From the NCBI GenBank assembly GCA_021203775.1, contig JAJQAO010000001.1, positions 1-52,490 on the forward strand: a stretch of DNA of 52,490 bases, in the 5' to 3' direction. Position numbers and translations under genes: made by a program. The notes beneath the pieces are model-generated. The model saw only the letters and a program-made list of their open reading frames with translations, was not told the DNA's origin and made no database searches. Numbering within the stretch: position 1 is the first letter of the stretch; every line of letters begins with the position of its first letter. Positions 25,642 through 34,336 of the stretch are shown here, piece after piece. Origin of the DNA: Phascolarctobacterium sp. (GTDB taxonomy: Bacteria > Bacillota > Negativicutes > Acidaminococcales > Acidaminococcaceae).

Positions 25642-25671
25642 ATTGTACCATAATTACACATGAAACGTAAA
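25642..25671 (-). promoter_or_regulatory. Promoter of the sialidase-like/tctC unit
   Basis: TTTACG (25666-25671) and TACAAT (25642-25647) have an 18-nt spacer on the minus strand. It lies between the rpsO terminator and the sialidase-like ATG. Confidence 0.6.
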
Positions 25672-25699
25672 TTGTTTTATGCTACCCTAAGACTTGAAC

Positions 25700-25736
25700 A
25701 AATAATAAAAGGCTTGTCTTCACAGACAAGCCTTTT
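25700..25736 (-). terminator. rpsO terminator
   Basis: A perfect 13-bp stem (25707-25719 with 25724-25736, arms AAAAGGCTTGTCT/AGACAAGCCTTTT) with a 4-nt loop is followed by T-rich sequence on the minus strand. It begins 10 nt after the rpsO stop. Confidence 0.9.
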
Positions 25737-25746
25737 GCTAAACAAG

Positions 25747-26013
25747 TTATTTGCGGATGCCAAGTTTAGCTATAATAGCACGATAACGCTCTATATCTTT
25801 ATCCATCAGATAATTCAGCAGACCACGGCGCTTACCTACCATTTTCAGCAGGCCACGACGAGAATGATGATCTTTTTTGTGTTCCTTTAAGTGCTCGGTC
25901 AGATATCTAATTCTTTCAGTAAGAACCGCTATTTGAACTTCTGGAGATCCAGTATCTCCCTCATGACGAGCGTTGCTTGCAATAATAGATTGTTTTGTTT
26001 CAGTAGTCAACAT
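25747..26013 (-). CDS. rpsO: 30S ribosomal protein S15
   Basis: At 88 residues it has the full S15 sequence: [17 protein letters not shown], the [19 protein letters not shown] 16S-binding helix region and [12 protein letters not shown]. The ATG at 26013 has GGAGG 7 nt before it. An open frame extends about 33 codons upstream, but that sequence is the mRNA leader. It follows ribF with its own promoter and a strong terminator. Confidence 0.98.
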   Translation of the reverse strand: MLTTETKQSIIASNARHEGDTGSPEVQIAVLTERIRYLTEHLKEHKKDHHSRRGLLKMVGKRRGLLNYLMDKDIERYRAIIAKLGIRK

Positions 26014-26094
26014 AAAAATTCCTCCTACTTTTTCTAATTCCCAAAGCATAGCAGCCGTCGGAGTCATCGTACTTCCAAGCCCTGGTTCAAATGT
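26014..26094 (-). promoter_or_regulatory. rpsO 5' leader, candidate S15-responsive
   Basis: About 80 nt separate the predicted start point from the S15 ATG. The leader contains short complementary segments such as CCA-GGGC-TTGG and CCG-A-CGG. S15 represses its own mRNA in several bacteria through structured leaders, so a similar role is possible. I cannot fold it reliably by eye, and the regulatory role is inference. Confidence 0.4.
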
Positions 26095-26100
26095 GAGATA

Positions 26101-26130
26101 AGTATACCACATTTACAATCAATAAGGCAA
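26101..26130 (-). promoter_or_regulatory. rpsO promoter
   Basis: TTGCCT (26125-26130) and TATACT (26101-26106) are 18 nt apart on the minus strand, just beyond the ribF stop codon. Confidence 0.7.
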
Positions 26131-26140
26131 GTATGTTTTA

Positions 26141-27088
26141 TCAAATTCTATAGTTTTTACTAAAGTTTATAAAGTATTCACGACAAATCTCTTTATCCTG
26201 TTCTATACGCTTCTTTAACATCTCTGCAGAAGGAAATTTTTCTTCGCGGCGCAACAGATGATAAAAAGATATAATTAATTTTCTACCATACAAATCACCA
26301 GCATAGTCAAAAATATTGACTTCAATTGATGTTCTTGTTAAATCACCAAAAGTAGGATTGCGCCCGATATTGGCCATTCCTTCGTATTCTCGTCCATCAA
26401 ATAATACTTTTGCGGCATAAACCCCTACGCCTGGAATAATCACATCTGAATTATCAAGTTCTATATTAGCTGTAGGAAATCCTATCTCTCTCCCTCGCTG
26501 CTTGCCTTTTACTACTATCCCGCATAGAGAATATGCTCTTCCCAACATTTTGTTTGCTGCTTCAATATCTCCGGCGAGAATACGTCGGCGGATTTCCGTA
26601 CTGCTAACTATTGTTCCTTCATCACTGATAAGCGGACGCACTATAAGTTTAAAACCTATTTCCCTTGCCGAACGTTGTAAAGTCCTGCTGTTGCCTTCCC
26701 CGTGAAACCCAAAGCTAAAATTTTCACCGATCACCAAACATCTATAGTCTAAGACTCTCAATGTTGCCAGAAAATCTTCTGGGGTCATTCGTGCCAGATG
26801 CTCATCAAAGACAATGTCTAACAAAACATCTACTCCCATTCTCTTAATGTAGCACTGTTTCTCAAAAGGCGGCAGTAACGCCTCTGGTGCAAGTTCAGGC
26901 TTAATAAGTGACAACGGGTGATTACTGAAAGTAAAAACCACTAGCTTTTGTCCGTGGCTAACGGCATACTCTTTAGCTGTTTTTATCACATCATAATGCC
27001 CTAAGTGTAAACCGTCAAATGTTCCCAAGGCAATGACACAAGGGACGTTAAACCTATGCAATTCTTCTAAAGAATGAATGATTTCCAT
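26141..27088 (-). CDS. ribF: Bifunctional riboflavin kinase/FAD synthetase
   Basis: The 315-residue protein has an N-terminal FAD synthetase domain (ALGTFDGLHLGHYDVI, then SSTEIRR) and a C-terminal riboflavin kinase domain (GKQRGREIGFPTANIEL, GVYAAKV and NIGRNPTF). It makes FMN and FAD, cofactors for the acyl-CoA dehydrogenase and nitroreductase seen elsewhere in the window. It starts 3 nt after truB and is the last gene of the rimP-nusA-infB operon. No FMN riboswitch is present. Confidence 0.97.
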   Translation of the reverse strand: MEIIHSLEELHRFNVPCVIALGTFDGLHLGHYDVIKTAKEYAVSHGQKLVVFTFSNHPLSLIKPELAPEALLPPFEKQCYIKRMGVDVLLDIVFDEHLARMTPEDFLATLRVLDYRCLVIGENFSFGFHGEGNSRTLQRSAREIGFKLIVRPLISDEGTIVSSTEIRRRILAGDIEAANKMLGRAYSLCGIVVKGKQRGREIGFPTANIELDNSDVIIPGVGVYAAKVLFDGREYEGMANIGRNPTFGDLTRTSIEVNIFDYAGDLYGRKLIISFYHLLRREEKFPSAEMLKKRIEQDKEICREYFINFSKNYRI

Positions 27089-27091
27089 ACT

Positions 27092-27967
27092 TTATTCCTC
27101 TTGCAAAATATAGTGCTGAAAGATCTTTTCAGGTTGAATCATACTTTCACTACATATACCCAACCCCAAAAATTCCCCTCCAGGCCCTATCAGAACATAT
27201 CTGCCGTCGCTAGTAGCAGATACAGTGGTCCGTACGCCTTCTGTAATACGCATTGCTTGCTGAGGAAGAAGATTAAGCCGCGGCAATTTGGAAACTGCAG
27301 TAAGTGGCGACTGTATATAAGCTTCAGGCTGGGCAGTAATTTCCTGAAGGGTATGAGCATCATCTATTTTGTAGTTACCCACTCTAGTACGAAGTAGGAA
27401 AGTAACTGTACCACATGTTTCCAACGCATGCGCAATATCTTCCGCTAATACACGCACATAGGTTCCTTTTGAACACTCCACAGCAATAATAAGTTTTTTT
27501 TCTTTCTGAAGTAATAATTCCAATTTGTAAATTTCTATTTCTCGTGGCGAACGATCTACATCTATACCTCTGCGAGCCAGTTTATATAGCTTCTGTCCAT
27601 TAATTTTAACAGCTGAATACATGGGTGGTAGCTGCAGTTGTTTACCAATAAATTTACACAATAACTGTTCTAGTCTCTCTGAACTTATTTCAGGGACAGG
27701 CATACTTTTAATAACTCTGCCGCTGTCATCACCTGTATCAGTCTGCCTCCCCATGGTTATCTCCACTATATAGCTTTTATGTTCATTTGCTGAAAACTCC
27801 AGCAATCTCGTAGCGCTGCCAACGAAAACAGGTAACACACCAGCAGCATCAGGGTCTAACGTGCCACCATGTCCAATTTTTTTCGTATGTAACACTTTTC
27901 TCAAAAAAGCTACTACATCATGAGAAGTCATTCCTGGCGGTTTTAAGACATTAAGAATACCATTCAT
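27092..27967 (-). CDS. truB: tRNA pseudouridine-55 synthase
   Basis: From the ATG at 27967 it is 291 residues. It has the family N-terminus GILNVLKPPGMTSHD and the catalytic block GHGGTLDPDAAGVLPV (Asp nucleophile). It modifies U55 in the tRNA T-loop. The ATG overlaps the nrnA stop codon by one base (TGATG), so translation is coupled. The open frame continues upstream inside nrnA but is not used. Confidence 0.97.
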   Translation of the reverse strand: MNGILNVLKPPGMTSHDVVAFLRKVLHTKKIGHGGTLDPDAAGVLPVFVGSATRLLEFSANEHKSYIVEITMGRQTDTGDDSGRVIKSMPVPEISSERLEQLLCKFIGKQLQLPPMYSAVKINGQKLYKLARRGIDVDRSPREIEIYKLELLLQKEKKLIIAVECSKGTYVRVLAEDIAHALETCGTVTFLLRTRVGNYKIDDAHTLQEITAQPEAYIQSPLTAVSKLPRLNLLPQQAMRITEGVRTTVSATSDGRYVLIGPGGEFLGLGICSESMIQPEKIFQHYILQEE

Positions 27968-28917
27968 CACAGAATTTCTTTTAAAATAGTAAACAACTGC
28001 TGCTTTGCTTCTTCTATCGGAGCATTTATAGTACAACCAGCCGCACGCAGATGCCCTCCTCCTCCAAATTTTGTAGCAATCTCCGATACATCTACATTAC
28101 TAGAACGTAAACTAACACGTGTCACTTCTTGTTCCACAGCCTTAAACATTACAGCAATTTCTACTCCTTCTATATATCTAGGATACGACACGAAACTGTC
28201 TGTCGGAATACTTTTGTCGTACAAATCGTTTGATATAGTAACATAAGCCACTCTACCTGAATATTCAAAAGATAATGTAGCCAAAACTTTAGCCAATAAT
28301 TCTATAGTATTACGAGATTTCATGTCTATGGCATCTGAAATCTCGTTAGGACGTACCCCTGCACTTAATAATTCTGCGGCACGCATCATAGTCTTAGACT
28401 TCGTATTGGAATATTTAAAGAAACCACAGTCCGTGGAAATAGCTGCATAAAAACATGTCGCCGTTTCTAAATCATATTTCCATTTCATTACTTCGAATAA
28501 ATCACACATAATCTCGCCCGTAGCAGCAGCCTCAGTATCTAGATACAAATAATCGGCAAACTTTGCATTCGATATGTGATGGTCAATATTAAGTATAATT
28601 GGAGCTTTTACTACTTTCCCAGCTAGCCCAATTCTATCGAATGTGCTGGAATCAATAACTGCCAAAATATCAGCATATATATTTTCGCTGGCTTGCGGCC
28701 GTATACAACGCTCTATACAAGGCAGAAATTTAAATTCTGTACCAATGTAGTCATCTACCAGTATTACCGTCTTTTTTCCAAGCTGTTCTAGTTTAAGCAT
28801 TAGCCCTAAAGCAGAACCAAGCGTATCGCTATCTGGACTTACATGACATACCAGAGCTATTTTATTTGCAGCCATCAGCATTGCCCCAGTTTCTGCTAAA
28901 GTTATTAGTTTAGCCAT
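27967..28917 (-). CDS. nrnA: NrnA-type oligoribonuclease/PAP phosphatase (DHH family)
   Basis: The 316-residue DHH-DHHA1 protein has motif SPDSDTLGSALGL, the NIDHHISN block (DHH) and the C-terminal GGGHLRAAGC. NrnA degrades nano-RNAs and hydrolyses 3'-phosphoadenosine 5'-phosphate to AMP. It overlaps rbfA by 8 nt and truB by one base. The rbfA-nrnA-truB-ribF order is standard in Bacillota. Confidence 0.95.
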   Translation of the reverse strand: MAKLITLAETGAMLMAANKIALVCHVSPDSDTLGSALGLMLKLEQLGKKTVILVDDYIGTEFKFLPCIERCIRPQASENIYADILAVIDSSTFDRIGLAGKVVKAPIILNIDHHISNAKFADYLYLDTEAAATGEIMCDLFEVMKWKYDLETATCFYAAISTDCGFFKYSNTKSKTMMRAAELLSAGVRPNEISDAIDMKSRNTIELLAKVLATLSFEYSGRVAYVTISNDLYDKSIPTDSFVSYPRYIEGVEIAVMFKAVEQEVTRVSLRSSNVDVSEIATKFGGGGHLRAAGCTINAPIEEAKQQLFTILKEIL

Positions 28918-29269
28918 GGTAGTCTTCCTTTTCTTTTATTTTTTTCAATATACCCTCAATATGAGCACTATATTCCATTGATGTATCTTTAACCAATACT
29001 AGACTGGGTGCAAAGCGCAAACGAATACGTTTGGCAATCTGGGTCCTCATGAAGCCTAAGGCATTGTTCAAAGCCTTCCATGCTTCTTCCTGCTTATCTT
29101 GCGTCCCGTAAACAGTAACATAAATTTTTGCTAAACTCATATCATTAGTAAGGTCTACTCCTGTAACTGTTATTGATTGTATGCGCGGATCTTTTACATC
29201 GTGCAGTAGCATATTACTTATCTCCTGCTTGATTGCTTCCCGCATTTTTTCAACTCTTAGCCTGGCCAT
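28910..29269 (-). CDS. rbfA: Ribosome-binding factor A
   Basis: At 119 residues it shows the RbfA KH-like fold sequence: RVEKMREAIKQEISNML, DPRIQSITVTGVDLTNDMSLAKIYV and RLRFAPSLVLVKDTSMEY. It helps 16S rRNA maturation and late 30S assembly. It starts 14 nt after infB. Confidence 0.97.
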   Translation of the reverse strand: MARLRVEKMREAIKQEISNMLLHDVKDPRIQSITVTGVDLTNDMSLAKIYVTVYGTQDKQEEAWKALNNALGFMRTQIAKRIRLRFAPSLVLVKDTSMEYSAHIEGILKKIKEKEDYHG

Positions 29270-29283
29270 ACTTCTCCTTTCGG

Positions 29284-31860
29284 CTACTCATCCTTTATCT
29301 CCTCTGTATCAAAGATTTCAAATATATCCCCTTCTTTGATATCGCGGAATTTATCTAGGGTAATACCGCATTCATAGCCTTGTGCAACCTCTTTTACATC
29401 ATCCTTGAACCGTCGCAGGGAATCTATACCTCCTTCATGAACTACTATACCGTCCCTTACCACGCGAACTTTTGAACTATTAGTTACCTTCCCTTCTAGT
29501 ACATAACAGCCGGCAATAAGTAGTTTTGATATAGTTATTAACTGCCGCACTTCTACGCGCCCTTGTATAACTTCTTTAAATTTAGGAGCTAACATACCCT
29601 TAATTGCAGCTTCTACATCATTTAGGGCATCATAAATTACACGATAAGTTCGCAAATCAACTTTTTCAGTTTCTGCTGATTTACGAGCATTTGCATCAGG
29701 ACGCACATTAAAACCAATAATCAGAGCATTAGCTGCAGAAGCAAGCATGACATCAGACTCTGTTATAGAGCCTACACCCGCGTGAACAACAACAACCTTT
29801 ACTTCATCATTTTTAATTTTCTGAAGTGAGCCTTCCAACGCCTCAATAGTACCTTGCACATCAGCTTTTACAACAATGTTCAGTTCCTTCAGTTCACCTT
29901 CTTTAATACGTTGAAAAATATCTTCCAGTGACACTTTAGAAGTAGACTGCAGCTCTTCTTCACGTTTTTTTGCAATTCGTTTTTCTGCCACGCTGCGAGC
30001 AATTCTTTCATCAGTAACATCAAGCATGTCACCTGCATTAGGCACATCGCTTAATCCCAAAACTTCTACTGGCATAGATGGAGGAGCAGTTTTTACTTTT
30101 TCTCCGCAATCATTAATCATTGCACGTACTTTACCGTATGCAGTCCCTGCTATAATCGTATCTCCGACGTGTAGTGTACCGCGCTGTATTAGCACGGTAG
30201 CAACAGGGCCACGGCCTTTATCAAGTTGAGCTTCAATAATAGTTCCACGAGCTGGTAGTTCTGGGTTAGCTTTTAAATCCTGCATCTCCGCTACTAATAA
30301 AATCATTTCCAGCAAATCAGTTATACCCGTCTTCTTATGTGCCGATACAGGAACCATAATAGTATCACCGCCCCAATCTTCAGGCACCAGATCATATTCT
30401 GCCAACTGCTGTTTAACGTGTTCTGGATTTGCTTCTGGACGATCTACCTTATTTATTGCAACTATTATTGGAACCTTTGCTGCCCTAGCATGGTTTATAG
30501 CTTCTACAGTCTGAGGCATAACTCCATCGTCAGCAGCTACGACAAGTATTGCTACATCAGTTACTTGCGCCCCACGAGCCCGCATAGCCGTGAATGCTTC
30601 ATGACCAGGTGTATCTAGAAATACAATCTGTTTTCCTTGATAGTTTACTTTATAGGCACCAATATGTTGTGTAATGCCGCCAGCTTCACGGGCAGTAACA
30701 TTAGTTTTTCTAATAGCATCCAACAATGAAGTCTTACCATGATCGACATGTCCCATAACAGTAATTACAGGCGGCCTAGGTAAACGTTTGTCTGGATCAT
30801 CATCAATCTCCGGGATCTCTGTAGGGTCCTGTTCTGGCGCTTTTAAACCAACCTGCACACCAAATTCATCACCAATTAGCTGGGCCGTGTCATAATCAAT
30901 ATCTTGATTGATGGTTACCATGACACCCAACATAAAGAGAGCTTTGATAACTTCATTTACCTCTCGTTTTATTAAGACGGCAAATTCTTTTACATTAATA
31001 CTCCCGCCCATTTCAATATAAGTAGGTCTCTGTATTTCTAGTGGCTGCTGTACTTTAGATATGTTATTAGGCCGTTTAACCACACGATTCATCTGGTGAC
31101 CAGCGCTTCGATTTGGTCTGCTTTCCTTAGTAGCATATGATCCTTTTAGCTGTTGTCTCTCTCTTCTATTCCTATTTCCAGCAAATTTACCGCCCTGCTG
31201 ATTACGCCCTTCACCATGTCTCTGCTCGTTCCGGCCGGTTTCATAACTACTCATCCCTCTATTTCTCTGATTAGTACTCTGAAAACGACTTATTCCCTGA
31301 AAGCCATGTTCAACGCGCTCTTGATTATATTGCCCCGGTTTTTGCCCCTTAGGACCTACAAAAATTCCACCCTGCCGCTGCTGTGGACGTCCTCCTGATC
31401 TTCCGCTACGCTGTACACGACTAGTTTGTTGATGTTCTCCACGTGCTGAATCACTGCCGCGAATCGCCGTTTTATTATATCTATAATCGTTATTACGCGC
31501 TGTACGTACCTGCGGCTGAACTGTTTTTGGTTCATTATGCTCTGATCTTTTTATCTTCTCCTGTTTCGGTATAGCGGTCTGCCTGAGGGCATCAGAATCA
31601 ACCGCAGAATTTTTTTTAACTGCTATTCCCTTTGATTGTAGCTTTTTAACAGCCACTTCACGATTTTTTTCTGGCTCCTCTTTTTTCTTAACCAAAGTAT
31701 CTTTCTTTTGGGCATATGTTTTATTTATAATAGATAGATCATTATCATCTACTGCGCTAAAATTTGTTTTTACAATATTATTTTTTTTCAACAGTTCTAA
31801 TAATTCTCTACTAGATTTGCCCAATTCTTTAGCAATTTCATATATTCTCTTCTTACTCAT
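29284..31860 (-). CDS. infB: Translation initiation factor IF-2
   Basis: The 858-residue GTPase has an IF2-N domain at the start ([22 protein letters not shown]), a low-complexity Arg/Gln/Gly/Asn-rich linker (about 100-270), a second IF2-N-like stretch, then the G domain with [10 protein letters not shown] (G1), DTPGHEAF (G3) and NKVDRPEA (G4), and C-terminal domains II-IV. It delivers initiator tRNA to the 30S subunit. The linker is species-specific in sequence. It follows ylxQ by 22 nt. Confidence 0.98.
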   Translation of the reverse strand: MSKKRIYEIAKELGKSSRELLELLKKNNIVKTNFSAVDDNDLSIINKTYAQKKDTLVKKKEEPEKNREVAVKKLQSKGIAVKKNSAVDSDALRQTAIPKQEKIKRSEHNEPKTVQPQVRTARNNDYRYNKTAIRGSDSARGEHQQTSRVQRSGRSGGRPQQRQGGIFVGPKGQKPGQYNQERVEHGFQGISRFQSTNQRNRGMSSYETGRNEQRHGEGRNQQGGKFAGNRNRRERQQLKGSYATKESRPNRSAGHQMNRVVKRPNNISKVQQPLEIQRPTYIEMGGSINVKEFAVLIKREVNEVIKALFMLGVMVTINQDIDYDTAQLIGDEFGVQVGLKAPEQDPTEIPEIDDDPDKRLPRPPVITVMGHVDHGKTSLLDAIRKTNVTAREAGGITQHIGAYKVNYQGKQIVFLDTPGHEAFTAMRARGAQVTDVAILVVAADDGVMPQTVEAINHARAAKVPIIVAINKVDRPEANPEHVKQQLAEYDLVPEDWGGDTIMVPVSAHKKTGITDLLEMILLVAEMQDLKANPELPARGTIIEAQLDKGRGPVATVLIQRGTLHVGDTIIAGTAYGKVRAMINDCGEKVKTAPPSMPVEVLGLSDVPNAGDMLDVTDERIARSVAEKRIAKKREEELQSTSKVSLEDIFQRIKEGELKELNIVVKADVQGTIEALEGSLQKIKNDEVKVVVVHAGVGSITESDVMLASAANALIIGFNVRPDANARKSAETEKVDLRTYRVIYDALNDVEAAIKGMLAPKFKEVIQGRVEVRQLITISKLLIAGCYVLEGKVTNSSKVRVVRDGIVVHEGGIDSLRRFKDDVKEVAQGYECGITLDKFRDIKEGDIFEIFDTEEIKDE

Positions 31861-31882
31861 TCATCCACCTCCAAACTGGATA

Positions 31883-32179
31883 TCATAAGCTTTTTATCAT
31901 ATCTGCAAAATTATTATCAATAATCGCCACAGCTATCCTTGGTGGTTTGCCTATAGCTATACCAATTTCTTCTCTGCTCAGTATTTCCAAAACGGTAACG
32001 TTGTATGTTTTAGCTATTCGATATAACTCCTTTTTGGAATTATAAGCCGCATCTTTAGCCACAAGTAGCAATTTTACTTTTTTCCTTTTTAATGCATCAC
32101 TAACAGCAAAGTCTCCAGAAAGCGCTTTACCAGCTCTTTGGGCCAACCCTAACGAAGAAATAAGCTTATTGTTCTCCAT
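31883..32179 (-). CDS. ylxQ: YlxQ, L7Ae/L30e-family RNA-binding protein
   Basis: The 98-residue protein has the L7Ae-type pattern LGLAQRAGKALSGDFAVSDALKRKKVKLLLVAKDAAYNSKKEL (in part) and RIAVAIID. It is the usual small kink-turn-binding-like protein between ylxR and infB. Its exact function is unsettled. Its start overlaps ylxR by 14 nt. Confidence 0.93.
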   Translation of the reverse strand: MENNKLISSLGLAQRAGKALSGDFAVSDALKRKKVKLLLVAKDAAYNSKKELYRIAKTYNVTVLEILSREEIGIAIGKPPRIAVAIIDNNFADMIKSL

Positions 32180-32438
32180 AATTTTTTATCTCCAGCAGTT
32201 TCTCATAAATTTCATCACCAATCGGCTTTTCCAGAGCTTTTTCCAGACGTTTTTCTTTCCTAGCTTTTTCAACGCATTCCCTATTAGGACACAAGTATAC
32301 TCCACGCCCATTTTTCTTCCCAGTAAAATCTATATTAATTTCCCCCTCTGGCGAGCGCACAACACGAACTAAACATTTTTTATCCTTCATTTCGTTACAG
32401 CCTACACATTTGCGTTGCGGGATTTTCTTAATTTTCAT
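32166..32438 (-). CDS. rnpM: YlxR (DUF448), RNase P modulator family
   Basis: From the ATG at 32438 the protein is 90 residues with the DUF448 signature PQRKCVGCNEMKDKK, LVRVVRSPEG, and GRGVYLCPNRECVEKA. The family binds RNA, and in Bacillus subtilis it has been linked to RNase P (RnpM). The chosen ATG overlaps nusA by 11 nt and has GGAAGAGG just before it; a start at 32471 is open but lies deeper inside nusA. Confidence 0.92.
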   Translation of the reverse strand: MKIKKIPQRKCVGCNEMKDKKCLVRVVRSPEGEINIDFTGKKNGRGVYLCPNRECVEKARKEKRLEKALEKPIGDEIYEKLLEIKNYGEQ

Positions 32439-33576
32439 CCTCTTCCACGTCCTTAAATTCTTTTTCGCCATTTAAATAATCTTCGCTACTCAAATATTCT
32501 TTACTATTTAAATTTTCATCATCCTCTGTGCCATTATCAGTAGTGGCTTGTGACTCACTTTTAATATCTATCTTCCATCCAGTAAGTTTAGCCGCCAAAC
32601 GTGCATTTTGCCCTTCTTTACCTATTGCAAGGGATAGTTGATAATCAGGCACTACGACCCGACAGATTTTTTCTTCATCATTAATATCCGTGCTTACCAC
32701 TTTTGCAGGACTCAATGCATTGGCAACATATTGAGCTGGATCTTCACTATATTTAACTATGTCAATCTTCTCTCCGCGCAGCTCATTGACAATAGTCTGC
32801 ACGCGCATACCTTTATGACCTACACATGCACCAACGGGATCTATGTTGTCATCATCTGTACATACGGAAATTTTAGATCTCATTCCAGGTTCACGTGCTA
32901 CAGATTTTATTTCAACTACGCCATCATGAATTTCTGGTACTTCAAGCTCAAATAGCCTTTTTAAAAGTCCCGGATGAGTCCTAGAAACCATAATCTGTGG
33001 CCCTTTGTTAGTCCGTTTAACTTCAATGATATATGTCTTCATACGGTCATGATACTGATAAATTTCTCCATTAATCTGTTCATTCGGCGTAAGTATTGCT
33101 TCCACTTTTCCAAGATCAATATACACATTTTTGTTTTCCATGCGTTGAATGACGCCAGTAACTATATCATTTTCTCTACTGGAAAAACGCTCGTAAACCA
33201 TACCACGCTCCGCTTCTCTGATACGCTGTACGACTACTTGCTTTGCATTTTGAGTTGCAATACGCCCAAAATTTTTAGGAGTAGCCTCTACCTCTACAAC
33301 ATCACCAACCTCATAACGATAATCTATAGCCTTTGCTTCGTCTAAAGATATCTCATTGGCAGAAACCGAACTATTATTATCTACTACTAACCGTTGAGCA
33401 AGAACATGTATTTCTCCAGTATCTTTGTTCATATCCACTCTTACATTTTGGGCAGAGCCAAATTTCTTTTTGTAAGCAGTTACTAAGGCTTCTTCAACAG
33501 CCTGAAACAACAACTCCGAGTCAATTCCTTTTTCTTTTCCTAACTCTTGTATTGCTGAAATAAAATCCGCGTTCAA
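32428..33576 (-). CDS. nusA: Transcription termination/antitermination factor NusA
   Basis: The 382 residues have the NusA N-terminal RNA polymerase-binding domain ([19 protein letters not shown]), an S1 domain, and KH domains ([39 protein letters not shown]), followed by an acidic tail. It lacks the C-terminal AR repeats found in Escherichia coli, as is usual in Bacillota. It is the second gene of the operon, 25 nt after rimP. Confidence 0.97.
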   Translation of the reverse strand: MNADFISAIQELGKEKGIDSELLFQAVEEALVTAYKKKFGSAQNVRVDMNKDTGEIHVLAQRLVVDNNSSVSANEISLDEAKAIDYRYEVGDVVEVEATPKNFGRIATQNAKQVVVQRIREAERGMVYERFSSRENDIVTGVIQRMENKNVYIDLGKVEAILTPNEQINGEIYQYHDRMKTYIIEVKRTNKGPQIMVSRTHPGLLKRLFELEVPEIHDGVVEIKSVAREPGMRSKISVCTDDDNIDPVGACVGHKGMRVQTIVNELRGEKIDIVKYSEDPAQYVANALSPAKVVSTDINDEEKICRVVVPDYQLSLAIGKEGQNARLAAKLTGWKIDIKSESQATTDNGTEDDENLNSKEYLSSEDYLNGEKEFKDVEEDEN

Positions 33577-33601
33577 CTTAGTGCACCTCCTAATATTTTT
33601 T

Positions 33602-34078
33602 TCAAAAATCTATATGTAATCTTATATTAGCAATAAGTTTTCTCTCTATTTTTTCAGAATTTTTGAATTCTTTCCCCTTAATTAGTTTCCTTATCTCCAA
33701 AAAATTTGAATCATGATTCACCAACACCCCCGTCAGAGTTTTCGTGTTCTCCCATGGTGCATAGAACGTAATGTCTATCTTGCTTCCATAAGCTGCCGTA
33801 AGGTCTTCTTCCTTTTTCAATGGCCTATCAATTCCAGGAGATGATACCTCAAGAAAATATCTTTCCTTTATAAGATCTTTTTCATCCAATATTCTCGCAA
33901 GTTTTTCGCTTACTATCTGACAATCATAAATTTCTACTCCACCTAGTTTATCTATAAAAATGCGTAAGTACCAGTCCTTTTCTCGTACATACTCCACATC
34001 TATTAAAAACAAATCTGTTTCAACCAAAATTGGCGTTACTATGTCAGTAATTAATTTCTCTATATCTTTATTATGCAC
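33602..34078 (-). CDS. rimP: Ribosome maturation factor RimP
   Basis: This 158-residue protein has the RimP blocks LIDVEYVREKDWYLRIFIDK, YFLEVSSPGIDRPLKKEED and ITFYAPWENTKTLTGVL. It helps assemble the 30S subunit. It is the first gene of the nine-gene operon that ends with ribF, behind a good promoter at 34184-34212. Confidence 0.96.
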   Translation of the reverse strand: MHNKDIEKLITDIVTPILVETDLFLIDVEYVREKDWYLRIFIDKLGGVEIYDCQIVSEKLARILDEKDLIKERYFLEVSSPGIDRPLKKEEDLTAAYGSKIDITFYAPWENTKTLTGVLVNHDSNFLEIRKLIKGKEFKNSEKIERKLIANIRLHIDF

Positions 34079-34127
34079 ATTGTCACCTCTGTATCACCTG
34101 ACTAATCCATATTTTCTATATTAAGCG

Positions 34128-34156
34128 GAAAGAGCGGGCATCTAACCCACTCTTTC
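34128..34156. repeat. Hairpin in the rimP operon leader
   Basis: A 7-bp stem GAAAGAG/CTCTTTC, one mismatch, and 3 bp of GGG/CCC close a 7-nt loop (34128-34138 with 34146-34156). It lies downstream of the rimP promoter start point and 50 nt before the rimP ATG. No U-run follows. Confidence 0.6.
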
Positions 34157-34183
34157 AGAAAGAACAAATTTACTTCATTTGTT

Positions 34184-34212
34184 ATTGTATCATTATTCGC
34201 ACATAATAGCAA
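34184..34212 (-). promoter_or_regulatory. Promoter of the rimP-nusA-infB operon
   Basis: TTGCTA (34207-34212), a 17-nt spacer and TACAAT (34184-34189) form a strong sigma-A promoter on the minus strand, about 100 nt before the rimP ATG. Confidence 0.8.
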
Positions 34213-34253
34213 TACCTGACCTTTTTTATATATAACTTTTCTGTATTTCTTGA

Positions 34254-34279
34254 TTAGTAAATTATTTTAGTAAATTATT
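34254..34279. repeat. 13-bp tandem direct repeat (two copies)
   Basis: TTAGTAAATTATT occurs twice with no gap (34254-34266 and 34267-34279), in the A+T-rich gap between polC and the rimP promoter. The 258-nt gap holds no gene; otherwise it contains the promoter and leader hairpin listed separately. Confidence 0.85.
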
Positions 34280-34336
34280 ATAAATACTAATTTAATCTAT
34301 CTGACGTTCAAAATCCATAAACTTTAAAGTTTTAAC

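Noticed and set aside
25747-26112. Longer 121-codon form of S15
   Set aside because: The extra N-terminal residues match no S15 and come from the leader between the promoter and the strong ribosome site.
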